Assembly: GCF_938030145.1 (NCBI RefSeq)
Contig: NZ_CALHGM010000003.1
Location: 1 to 64,000 of the forward strand
Length of the DNA: 64,000 bases
Direction of reading: 5' to 3'
Source: an uncultured Campylobacter sp.
GTDB lineage: Bacteria; Campylobacterota; Campylobacteria; Campylobacterales; Campylobacteraceae
Below, one piece after another: positions 44,304 to 53,170 of the stretch (the first letter of the stretch is position 1; the number at the start of each line of letters is the position of its first letter). A program made the translations under genes and the position numbers. The notes beneath the pieces were generated by a model. That model worked only from the letters and a program-made list of their open reading frames with translations. It did not search any database and was not told the origin of the DNA.

Positions 44304-45362
44304 TTAAAGCCTGCCGCGCAATTTCGTTGCCAGCGCGGCGCCGATTTTTTCGTAGCCCTCTTTTTGTAAGTGGATCTCGTCTGGGCGGATAAGCCCGCGC
44401 TCGCGCCAGCCGCGCCAGCCGCCATCCTCATCCATAAGACCGGCTATGTCGTAAAACATTGCCCCTTCGTCTCGCGCTAGATGTGCTAGTACCTCCGCAG
44501 CGCGTGAGGCGTTTGGCACTTTAGGGCTTCGCGGCGGTGCTACGAGCAGGATTTTTGCACCAGGAGCTGCAGAGCGGACAGAGCGAAGCAGCCCACGGAT
44601 GCTTTGGTAGAATTTTTGCTCGTCAAATTTCGGATCCATCGCATCGTTTGTACCGTAAGCGATGACTACGAGATCGTATCTAAGTCCCGAAAAATCCCTA
44701 TCAAAGGCATCTGCGCCCCATTTTTCGTAGAGGTTGCTAAACGCGCCGTTGCTCGCACAAGAGTCTGCAAAGCGCGCGTTTTTGCGGTAAATTTTATATC
44801 CTCCAAGCTCTGCTCCGTCACGCAGCGATCGAATTTCGATCGGAAATCTAAGTCGCAGCTTAGAATACTCCCATTTCTGCGGCACTTCTTGCGAAATATA
44901 CGCGCTTAGCCCACTTGCATCGCGCACGCGAAAAATCTCGCCGCCCTGATCCGATTTATGTAAAATTTCGACGTAAAAATCGCCGCTAAGCTGCTTTAGC
45001 TCCAGTCGCACATTAGCGCCCTTTTTGCCGGTAGCGATCACTCCGCATAGTGGGAAATCGGGGTCTTGCTCGGTGCGAGACGAGATCACATTAAAGCCGC
45101 TTTGCTTAAATTCTATATTTTCGCTTTTGTGATATTTAGGCATCATTGCAGGCACGAAGCCGACGCTGTTTTGCACAAAAAAGCCGTGCCTGAAAGCATC
45201 TATCAGCGCGTCGCTTCCTAAATGCGAATCGCCAAAAAATTTCACTCCAAAGCCCGCAGAGCTTTTTGCGTTTGCGGAATTTATGCCGCGAACGCCTGCG
45301 TTTGCCGCGCATCCGCCTAATAATGCAGCAAATAAAATCACTATAAATTTACTCAACTTCAA
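44304..45362 (-). CDS. ape1: Peptidoglycan O-acetylesterase, lipoprotein (Ape1-like, SGNH)
   Basis: A 352-residue SGNH/GDSL hydrolase with signal peptide and lipobox LLGGC. The catalytic Ser is in KFFGDSHLG (block I), block III is AYGTND, and the Asp-His pair is in PDEIHLQ near residue 330. An insert (about 90-200) of beta-rich sequence matches the carbohydrate-binding insertion described in Campylobacter Ape1. It removes O-acetyl groups from MurNAc so that lytic enzymes can act. It overlaps patB by 14 bases, and the patA-patB-ape1 order is as in C. jejuni. Confidence 0.87.
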   Translation of the reverse strand: MKLSKFIVILFAALLGGCAANAGVRGINSANAKSSAGFGVKFFGDSHLGSDALIDAFRHGFFVQNSVGFVPAMMPKYHKSENIEFKQSGFNVISSRTEQDPDFPLCGVIATGKKGANVRLELKQLSGDFYVEILHKSDQGGEIFRVRDASGLSAYISQEVPQKWEYSKLRLRFPIEIRSLRDGAELGGYKIYRKNARFADSCASNGAFSNLYEKWGADAFDRDFSGLRYDLVVIAYGTNDAMDPKFDEQKFYQSIRGLLRSVRSAAPGAKILLVAPPRSPKVPNASRAAEVLAHLARDEGAMFYDIAGLMDEDGGWRGWRERGLIRPDEIHLQKEGYEKIGAALATKLRGRL

Positions 45363-46662
45363 TCCTTGATAAAATTTCTTTCGCTACCGCTTCGCAACCC
45401 TCTTTGCTCATATGAATGCCGTCGTCTTGGCGCACGCGCACGAGCTTCGAGCCGCTTTGCAGATAGGTTTTATAGACGCCTTTTTCGCACACCAGCGGGG
45501 TTGTTTGCATAAAATACCCGCCAAGCGCCATACTAGCGTCGGCATATATTTGATTTAGCAGCTGCGTTTTCTCCTCAAAATCTGGCTTTTGCATACACGG
45601 CATCGCTAGCCACAGCACTCCTGCACCGTGCGAGTGCGCCGTATCGTAGATCTCGCGCACCCTTGAGGCGTAAAACTCCCGCCAGCGCGGCGTTTTGATG
45701 CCGTAGGTCTTGCCGCCTGCGCGGTACTCCCAGACGTCGTTCGCACCCAGCAGCACGACTACGAGCTTAACGCCGCCGTTTTCGCGAAGCGCGGTATCGA
45801 GCGTCTTTTGCCAGTCGAAAGATTTCTTGCTCGCAAGCCCCGTAGATTGCTTGCTAAGATCAATCACCCTCAGGCTTCGCTTCGGGAAAAATTTCTTAGC
45901 GTTCATCCCCACGTATTGCATCAGGCTATCGCCCATAAAAAGCACCTCATCGCCTGCATTTAGGCGGATTTTGCCATCGTCGCTAAGCGAAATTTTAGCA
46001 TCAATCTCCGCGGAGCTTTGCGTCGTTAAATTCTGCTCCAAGGCCTGCGTAGCAGGAAGTTGAGAATCGGAATTTTCGCCGCTTTGCAAGGTTGCGCTTG
46101 CCGTAACGGAGTTTTGTGACGCAGAGGAGCTGCGCGACACAGAGCTTGTTGTAGCCAGGCTTTGTGGCACGGAATTTTGCGAAGTAGAATTTTGAGGGAT
46201 GGAATTTTGTGCGTAAGGCCCCTGCGCAGAATCGCGCGTTTTTAAATGATGCGTAGAATTATTTAAGGCAGAATTATTCTTTGCAGCATGGGCTTGCGGC
46301 TTGCTATCTTGCGGCTTAACGTTTTGCAAAGCATCGTGATCTCGTGCCCTCGTGCTTTGCAAAGCTTGATTTTCTGCCATGCGATCTTGCGCAGGTTTTT
46401 TAAAATTTTTGCTTCCGCTATGCGGACTTGCGTCCTCATCCTTGCTAATATCCTCGCCTTTGATGCGCTGCTCAAGCTTATCTGCGACATTTGCAATTTT
46501 TTCGTAGATCTCTCCGCCTACGCGAAACGGCGAGCGGCGCAGCCATTCTTCCAGCCCAAAATCATCGTGAAATCGCTGCTCCAAATAATAAAGCAGCGAG
46601 CCTTGCATAAAAAATGCCGAGAAAAGCAGCGCAAAAAGCAGAGTCGAAACAAACCTAAGCAT
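45349..46662 (-). CDS. patB: Peptidoglycan O-acetyltransferase PatB (SGNH) with Gln-Asn-Ser-rich linker
   Basis: A 437-residue protein: N-terminal membrane anchor (about 3-25), a low-complexity linker (about 95-220), then an SGNH domain with LFMGDSLMQ (Ser 246), VLLGANDVW and the Asp/His pair in DGIHMS. PatB takes acetyl from PatA and puts it on MurNAc C6-OH in the periplasm. The linker is rich in Gln, Asn, Ser and contains QNS three times in 14 residues (about 152-165); at DNA level these are in-frame CAAAATTCC units at 15-base intervals. The length of this linker is unusual. Confidence 0.87.
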   Translation of the reverse strand: MLRFVSTLLFALLFSAFFMQGSLLYYLEQRFHDDFGLEEWLRRSPFRVGGEIYEKIANVADKLEQRIKGEDISKDEDASPHSGSKNFKKPAQDRMAENQALQSTRARDHDALQNVKPQDSKPQAHAAKNNSALNNSTHHLKTRDSAQGPYAQNSIPQNSTSQNSVPQSLATTSSVSRSSSASQNSVTASATLQSGENSDSQLPATQALEQNLTTQSSAEIDAKISLSDDGKIRLNAGDEVLFMGDSLMQYVGMNAKKFFPKRSLRVIDLSKQSTGLASKKSFDWQKTLDTALRENGGVKLVVVLLGANDVWEYRAGGKTYGIKTPRWREFYASRVREIYDTAHSHGAGVLWLAMPCMQKPDFEEKTQLLNQIYADASMALGGYFMQTTPLVCEKGVYKTYLQSGSKLVRVRQDDGIHMSKEGCEAVAKEILSRIEVE

Positions 46663-48195
46663 CTAAAATCCTGCGTAGATGAAATTTGGAATTCCGCTTG
46701 GCATCAGCGCGAAAATCAGCGTGAAGATCACGCCGAGCGCGAGAGCTTTAGGCAAAAACGGCAGCTCGGCAAAAAGCGCGATTAAAGTATCTTTAAGAGC
46801 TGAAATTTTAGGATAAACAAAAATCCCCGCTAAAATCACCGCAAGCACCGCTAGCTCGCTAATATCTCCGAAAGCTCGTGCTCGGGCAAAAGCACCCAAA
46901 ATCGCCGCCGCATCCGGAAGGGAATTGGCGAAAAAAATCCAAGCGAAACTTACAAAAATATAGGTGCAAAAAAGCGCTAAATGCGGATTTAGCGGCTTTA
47001 CGCCCACTTTGGTAAGACATTTTAAAAATACAAGCGCTGCTCCGTGCAAAAGCCCCCAAATCAAAAAATTTAATCCCGCGCCGTGCCAAATGCCCGAGAG
47101 CGCAAATGCGATTAGCAAATTTACGCAGGTACGTGCAAAACCCCTGCGCGAGCCGCCGAGCGGGATATAAATATAATCGCGTATAAACGTGGATAAGCTG
47201 ATATGCCAGCGATCCCAAAACTCGCCTAAATTCTTAGCCGCGTAGGGCATATTAAAATTCTGCGGCAGCTTAAAGCCCATCGCAAGCCCAAGCGCCCGCG
47301 CCATATCGATAAAGCCGCTAAAATTCGTATAAAGCACCACGCCATAAAGTAGCAGTGCAGCTAGAATTTGCGCCGCGGAGGACTCAGGCTCGTCGCCGTA
47401 AACGCCTGAAATCACATCGCTATAATACGCGCCCAAATAGCCGCTAATAAGCAGTAGCTTAACTAAGGCAAAAATTATAAGTACATAAATTTCATCGGCA
47501 TTGCCAAAGTGCTTGAAGCGATCAAACTGTGGCAGTACTGGCTCTACGCCCTTGGCAGCGCTAGCGCGCCCGATAGGACCCATCACGACGCTGGGGAAAA
47601 ACGCTAAAAAGCACGCCAAGCTCAAAAAGCCCTGCTCGCCGCATTCGCGCCTATAAACCGAGACGAAATAGGTGATCGACATAAAAACATAATATGAAAT
47701 TCCAAGCGGAAACGCCACGCTGTCGACGGCACCTAGGTGAAGCGCAGCAAGCGCGGCATTGAAAAACTCCCTGACGTAGCCATAATATTTAAAAAATGCG
47801 AGAAAAAATAAGCCGCCAGCAACTGCCGCAAGCATCACTGCACGCGCCTTCGCAGTGGGTAGTGGGAGCTGCTTTGCTATGCCAGCTTGTTTTGTTGCGC
47901 TCATCTGCTTGGCTGCCGCTTTACGCGAGAGTTTTTTCTTGTGCGAAGACTGCTTTGCGGGCGGTATGGTTTTTGTGACTACGCGATTAGCGCGCGCGAT
48001 ACACACACCTGCAAAATATACGAAAGCACTATAGGCTGCAAGCACCAGCGCAAAGCGAGGATTTACGGAGCACATGAAGCCATAGCTTGCCAGCAGGATC
48101 AGGATTTTTTGCGCGAAAATGTGATTTTTGAGCGTCCAATAAACGATTAAAAACGCTAAAAAAGCAAGGACAAACTCGGGCGAAAAAAATGTCAT
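46663..48195 (-). CDS. patA: Peptidoglycan O-acetyltransferase PatA (MBOAT)
   Basis: A 510-residue membrane-bound O-acyltransferase with about 11 spans. The MBOAT His is in GIWHGAGLNFLIWG, preceded by NLGEFWDRWHISLSTFIRDY. It exports acetyl groups across the inner membrane for peptidoglycan O-acetylation with PatB. A basic insert (about 80-125, rich in Lys, Ala and Gln) lies between the early helices, where alginate O-acetyltransferase relatives have a short loop. ATG at 48195; the stop abuts the patB ATG. Confidence 0.9.
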   Translation of the reverse strand: MTFFSPEFVLAFLAFLIVYWTLKNHIFAQKILILLASYGFMCSVNPRFALVLAAYSAFVYFAGVCIARANRVVTKTIPPAKQSSHKKKLSRKAAAKQMSATKQAGIAKQLPLPTAKARAVMLAAVAGGLFFLAFFKYYGYVREFFNAALAALHLGAVDSVAFPLGISYYVFMSITYFVSVYRRECGEQGFLSLACFLAFFPSVVMGPIGRASAAKGVEPVLPQFDRFKHFGNADEIYVLIIFALVKLLLISGYLGAYYSDVISGVYGDEPESSAAQILAALLLYGVVLYTNFSGFIDMARALGLAMGFKLPQNFNMPYAAKNLGEFWDRWHISLSTFIRDYIYIPLGGSRRGFARTCVNLLIAFALSGIWHGAGLNFLIWGLLHGAALVFLKCLTKVGVKPLNPHLALFCTYIFVSFAWIFFANSLPDAAAILGAFARARAFGDISELAVLAVILAGIFVYPKISALKDTLIALFAELPFLPKALALGVIFTLIFALMPSGIPNFIYAGF

Positions 48196-49693
48196 TCAAT
48201 CTTTCCAATTTAAATTTTTAAAGCTCTTGCGGGCTTTTAGACGCTTGCAACGCGAGATTTATATGAAGCAAAAAAGCTTTTTTTAAATCGCTTACAGCGC
48301 GATATTTTATGCGCAGGTGCGGCATTGCGCCGCTAAACGCTCTAATAAATCTAGCGTCCAAATCCTTAGATTTCATGGACAGCTTGCAGCAAGCCCTTGC
48401 CACGTGAGCGAAATTCCACAACAATGGCAAAATTTGAAACGCAAATGAGGGCTCGACGCACGAATAAAATTTTTAAACGCGCTGAGTGCTTTGCATCAAA
48501 TTCCCACGAAACCTCGCAAACGCAGTCTCGCAAGTTCTACCCGCAGGATTTCAAAATAAGCGCCTTTTGGAATCATGCCATATAAATTAGGCGCGCGATG
48601 CTGCTAAAATCTTATGAAATAAGATAAGCCACACTTCATCACAACTATGAGGGCTGAAATCCTACAAAGCAAAATTTTAAAAGCCAAAAATTTTGCAGCG
48701 ATAATAAAATTCCGCCCGTTAAAATCTATCGCGCGAAATTACTAAGTAGAATCTCACTTTAAGGCGCAATAGAAACCATCTAAAAGCTACGCGCCTTATG
48801 AGCCAAAATCATGGCTTTTAATTTTTACTGCAAATTGCAGATCTGCGCCTCCATAAAGCCCCTTTTAAAATTTTGTATCAACGCAAACGCACCTTACGCT
48901 AGCCTCGCTCTTTCTTGCAAAAAACACAAGTTAAATCAATGAGCTTCGCATCGTAAAATTTTGGCTCTAGACTTGGTTTTGGCGCGGCGCAACTTCAGGC
49001 TCGCTAGGCGAAATTAGTCATAAATTAATGCGGCTACATAGATTTTGACTTGGCTGAAATTTAACGTAGCAGATCCGAATCTCGCTTCGTAACTTAGCCA
49101 TTCTAACGAGATAATGTAAATTTTAATTTGCAATTTAAAATTTCTAGCGCAACCATACCAGCTTTGGCTCGCGTTTTGCAATTCTAATCTAGCGGCGCGA
49201 GTAGCTCATAAAACGCCGCGTAAAATTGCAAATTTCAGCGTTTTTTATTCGGCTAGCGAAGAGATCTGTGTGCGCAAGAACTGGTTTGCGAAAATTTTAA
49301 AATTTTATCGCTTGCCTCAACCTGCCTTTAGGGCAATCGCGATAAAATTTACGTTCCGCGTTTCAATCAAACGAGCAGTTGCGATGAAATCCTAAGCTAG
49401 CAGTCGAGATGAAATTTTACGCCGCATTTTAAAAAAATCCCGCGCATGCCCAACTGAGAAATCCGTAAATCTCGCGCGAAATTTCATATTGCTGCATTAC
49501 TTAGCGGCTATCAAATATGCTTGCCAAGCAGACGCAGTGAAATTTCGCACTGCCCTTTAATACTCGCTCGAAGTAAAATTTCGCGCAGATGTTTTAACGG
49601 TCCATAGTCGAAATAAACGTTCCACATAATTCTATCGCAAAACGGCTACCGGGTGGAATTTTTCCTAGCAGCAAAGTCCGTTCTGCGCGAAAT
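48196..49693. other. 1.5-kb intergenic region between patA and metE
   Basis: No gene could be supported on either strand; open frames are short and have no ribosome sites. AAAATTT cores are scattered all along. A 7-bp-stem hairpin ATCTTAT-gaa-ATAAGAT lies at 48609-48625. The stretch may hold remains of lost genes, but I recognise none. Confidence 0.5.
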
Positions 49694-51976
49694 TTATGCC
49701 TCTGCGCGGATGATCCTTACCGCTTCGACCATATTTTTTAGGCTAGGGCGGACCTCCTCCCATTTGCGCGTTTTTAGGCCGCAGTCCGGGTTAATCCACA
49801 GCTGCTCTTTCGGAAGCACCTCAAGCAGCGCGCGGATCTGGCTTACGAGCTCATGTACGCTAGGAATTCGCGGGCTGTGGATGTCGTAAACGCCGGGGCC
49901 GACCTCCTGCTTATAGCCGACCGATTTGAAAACTCGAAGTAGCTCGTTGCCACTGCGAGCAGTCTCGATGCTGATAACGTCAGCATCCATCGCCTCTATC
50001 GTTTTGATTATGTCGTTAAACTCCGAATAGCACATATGCGTATGGATCTGCATGTGAGCACTTGCGGCGCTGACAGCAAGCTTAAAAGCACTAACGGCGA
50101 ATTTTTCATACGCAGGGATATTTTCGGATCTAAGCGGATAGCCCTCTTTAAACGCAGCTTCATCCACCTGAACGATCTTGATACCTGCGTCTTGCAGATC
50201 CGAAATCTCATCGAAAATCGCAAGCGCAAGCTGTTTTACTATCTGCTCGCGAGGCTTATCGTCGCGCACGAAGCTCCAGTTCATCATCGTAACAGGTCCC
50301 GTTAGCATGCCCTTCATAATCTTTTTAGTGCGGCTTTGGGCGTATTTGATCCACTCTACCGTCATCGGCTTTGGGCGGCTCACGTCGCCGAAAAGTAGTG
50401 GCGGTTTCACGCAGCGGCTGCCGTAGCTCTGCACCCAGCCGTTGGCGCTAAACGCGTATCCGCTCATCTGCTCGCCGAAATACTCGACCATATCGTTACG
50501 CTCAGGCTCGCCGTGAACCAGCACGTCCAGACCAATCTCATCTTGAAATTTAACGCAGTCGTCGATGTAGGCTTTGATGTCACGCTCGTAGGCTTCGCGA
50601 CCAATTAAGCCCTTTTTATAGGCGTTGCGAACCTGGCGAAGCTCGGCAGTCTGCGGGAAGGAGCCAATCGTAGTAGTAGGCAAAATTCCATAGCCTAGCT
50701 CCTTTTTCTGCACCTTGATGCGATCCTCGTAGCGATCGGCGCGCTCGAATTTATTTAAATTTGCGGCGCGGCTTTGAACTCGCTCGTCATGAATAAGCGG
50801 CGAGCTAGCGCGAGTTTTAGCGGATTTTTGATTTTCCTTGTATGCCTTCATGCCGTGTTCGCACATCGGAATTTCAAAGAAAAGATGGGTCAAAATCGAA
50901 ATTTCGCTTAGTTTTTCGACCGCGAAACTTAGCCAGGATCTGATCTCGGCGTTTAGCTTGTCCTCATATTTTAGCGTAAAAGGCACATGCAAAAGCGAGC
51001 AGGAGGTACCCACGTAGATGCGCTCTTTAGGCACGTAGGCTTCGATAGCTTTGAGCTGGGCTAGCTTTTTGTCGATGTCGCTCTTCCAGATATTACGCCC
51101 GTCGATCACGCCTGCGAAAAGCACGGTCTTGACGTCTTTTAAAGCTTGAAGCTCTTTTTTGATATTCTCTTCGCTTGCGTAAACAAAATCAAGCCCGATC
51201 GCCCATACATCAGTCTTTACTATCTCTTTAACGGCCTCGGTCGCATGCTCAAAATAGGTCATAAAGATGATTTTTACGTTGCTTGCGACCTTGCTTAGGC
51301 GCTGATAAACAGGCTCGATCTTCGGCGCTAGCTCAGCCGCGCGATCTGTCACAAAAATCGGCTCGTCGATCTGAACCACGACCTCGTTATCAAGCTCGCT
51401 AAGAAGCTTTAGCAGCTCCTCATATTTCGCGGCAAGGGCATCTAAATGCGCGAGTGGATCGCTTTTGTCGCTTGATTTACTAAGCGCAAGATAGGTGATA
51501 GGTCCGATTAAATTTATCTTTAGCGCGCAGGAATCCTTAAAATCGTTATTCTTCGCGGCCTTATACTCGCTTAAAATTTTACTAGGATTTAGGCTAAATT
51601 CCGCATACGCAGAGATCTCAGGCACGATATAGTGGTAGTTTGTGTTAAACCACTTCGTCATCTCCATCGCGACTGCGTCTTTACTGCCGCGCGCCATCGC
51701 AAAATACTGCTCATGCGCCGAAAGAGCCGCAAAGCGCTGCGGGATCACGCCGAAAAGTACGCTGGTATCGAGCATCAGATCGTAGTATGAAAAGTCGTTT
51801 ACGCTAATTAGGCCGCTCCAAGCATCCAGCTGATATTTGATGTGGCGATCTTTTAGCTCTGCGGCGACCCGCTCCAGCGCGTCATAATCGCACTTGCTCG
51901 CCCAATAGCTCTCCAAAGCCTTCTTTAACTCGCGCTGCTCTCCGATACGCGGAAAGCCCGTGACGTAACTTTTCAT
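49694..51976 (-). CDS. metE: Cobalamin-independent methionine synthase
   Basis: A 760-residue enzyme that methylates homocysteine using methyltetrahydrofolate-Glu3. It has two TIM barrels: the N-terminal one starts YVTGFPRIGEQRELKKALE, and the C-terminal one (from about 430) carries the zinc ligands in HTHMCYSE and NPDCGLKTR and the GSFPQT block. The length is normal. It stands alone with large gaps on both sides; no riboswitch was recognised in the 350 bases upstream. Confidence 0.96.
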   Translation of the reverse strand: MKSYVTGFPRIGEQRELKKALESYWASKCDYDALERVAAELKDRHIKYQLDAWSGLISVNDFSYYDLMLDTSVLFGVIPQRFAALSAHEQYFAMARGSKDAVAMEMTKWFNTNYHYIVPEISAYAEFSLNPSKILSEYKAAKNNDFKDSCALKINLIGPITYLALSKSSDKSDPLAHLDALAAKYEELLKLLSELDNEVVVQIDEPIFVTDRAAELAPKIEPVYQRLSKVASNVKIIFMTYFEHATEAVKEIVKTDVWAIGLDFVYASEENIKKELQALKDVKTVLFAGVIDGRNIWKSDIDKKLAQLKAIEAYVPKERIYVGTSCSLLHVPFTLKYEDKLNAEIRSWLSFAVEKLSEISILTHLFFEIPMCEHGMKAYKENQKSAKTRASSPLIHDERVQSRAANLNKFERADRYEDRIKVQKKELGYGILPTTTIGSFPQTAELRQVRNAYKKGLIGREAYERDIKAYIDDCVKFQDEIGLDVLVHGEPERNDMVEYFGEQMSGYAFSANGWVQSYGSRCVKPPLLFGDVSRPKPMTVEWIKYAQSRTKKIMKGMLTGPVTMMNWSFVRDDKPREQIVKQLALAIFDEISDLQDAGIKIVQVDEAAFKEGYPLRSENIPAYEKFAVSAFKLAVSAASAHMQIHTHMCYSEFNDIIKTIEAMDADVISIETARSGNELLRVFKSVGYKQEVGPGVYDIHSPRIPSVHELVSQIRALLEVLPKEQLWINPDCGLKTRKWEEVRPSLKNMVEAVRIIRAEA

Positions 51977-52205
51977 TTTAATCCTTTACGTAAAATTTGA
52001 TATTAAGGGTTGGATTTTATCTTAAAATTTCTTTTGCTGCTATTAAAATTTTAATCTAATCTCGAAAATGAACGAAATTTTATCCAAAAGCGCAGGGGTG
52101 GAATTCCTCGATAAAATCTGAAATGGAATTTTTATCGACGGAATTCCGTAAGTTAAAATTTTAGGATTGAATTTAAAGGCGTTAAATTCATCATGATTTA
52201 AACCT

Positions 52206-52246
52206 CGTCGCAAGATTCTACTAAAACTTAGTAAAACCTTGCGACG
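52206..52246 (-). terminator. Long hairpin between metE and the porin-like gene
   Basis: CGTCGCAAG and CTTGCGACG (9 bp) enclose a second stem TACTAA/TTAGTA. It lies 85 bases after the stop of the beta-barrel gene and 230 bases before metE, both on the minus strand. No T-run follows, so it could be a terminator of the porin gene or an RNA structure. Confidence 0.5.
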
Positions 52247-52330
52247 AAGCTAGCCTTACCTGACACACCGCAAAGCCACTGAGCATCAAGGCTCTATGAA
52301 AGCAGTGCAATGCCTCAAATATGAAAATTC

Positions 52331-52915
52331 TTAGAATTTATAATTATATCCTGCGTAAACGCCGTATTTTTTACCGTCGTTATCTTCGATATAATCGCCG
52401 TCTTTGTACCACGCCTTGCTTGCTTTAAAGCCCATTTCAATCTCGCTATTGGAGCCAAACTCATACGCAGTACCTATCTTGCCGCCCAAAATGAAGCCAC
52501 CCAGCGTATCGTCTGCTCTAACCCAGCCGCCATTGCTATAGTCTATTTTAACTTCAGTATCTAGCACCGAAAGCCCAGCGTAAGCGCCTAGGACGAGCTT
52601 AAATCTACCGAAAAGCTCCGGCGTAAAATCCGCACCGGCTACGAAATCGTGCGTGCTCCATTTAACCTTTCTCTTCGAATTGGCATTCGAGCTGGAATCC
52701 TCGCCCTTAAATCCGTAAAAATACCCGCCGTAAGCTCTAAACGTGCCGAAGTCATATCCGGCCTTAACGCCGATTTGCGGTTGTCCGTCATCAAAACCCG
52801 CAGCTTGGTTTTTGAAATTGTATCCGCCTTCGCCGCCTATGAAAAGACCCTCCGCCATCGCGCTTACTGCAGCTAAAGAGCTAAGAAGCGCCACTTTTGC
52901 AACTAAATTTCTCAT
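52331..52915 (-). CDS. Small outer-membrane beta-barrel protein
   Basis: A 194-residue protein with signal peptide (cleavage near AMA-EG). The rest is alternating amphipathic strands rich in Gly, Tyr, Phe (GGEGGYNFKN, VKAGYDFGTFRAYGGYFYGF, GVYAGYNYKF), ending in the aromatic residue expected for a barrel (F). It looks like an 8-strand OmpA/opacity-type barrel. Function unknown; adhesion or small porin are the usual guesses. Its promoter is in the AT-rich stretch after 52930. Confidence 0.8.
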   Translation of the reverse strand: MRNLVAKVALLSSLAAVSAMAEGLFIGGEGGYNFKNQAAGFDDGQPQIGVKAGYDFGTFRAYGGYFYGFKGEDSSSNANSKRKVKWSTHDFVAGADFTPELFGRFKLVLGAYAGLSVLDTEVKIDYSNGGWVRADDTLGGFILGGKIGTAYEFGSNSEIEMGFKASKAWYKDGDYIEDNDGKKYGVYAGYNYKF

Positions 52916-53170
52916 ATTTACTCCTTTTGGTGAAATTTCATCTCAATGATAGCGACACGCTTCGAAACCTAGGCTAAATTTAAAGTAAATACATAACATT
53001 TACGATTTTTAGTGATAAAATTTTGAAGTATTTTTATAATTTATTTATAACCAGTATAAATTATAAATCTAAGCATATAGCTTGCGCTATAAATTTTATC
53101 ACTTAGTAATATACGCTTTGTAAAAGCATAATGCAATAAGAATTTACGCAATATTCCTCTGGATATAAAT

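Noticed and set aside
48397..48585. 62-codon frame in the patA-metE gap
   Set aside because: No ribosome site, no believable domain, and crosses repeat motifs.
51977..52330. Riboswitch before metE
   Set aside because: Looked for SAM or cobalamin leader patterns; only a hairpin at 52206-52246 was seen, with no conserved riboswitch core.
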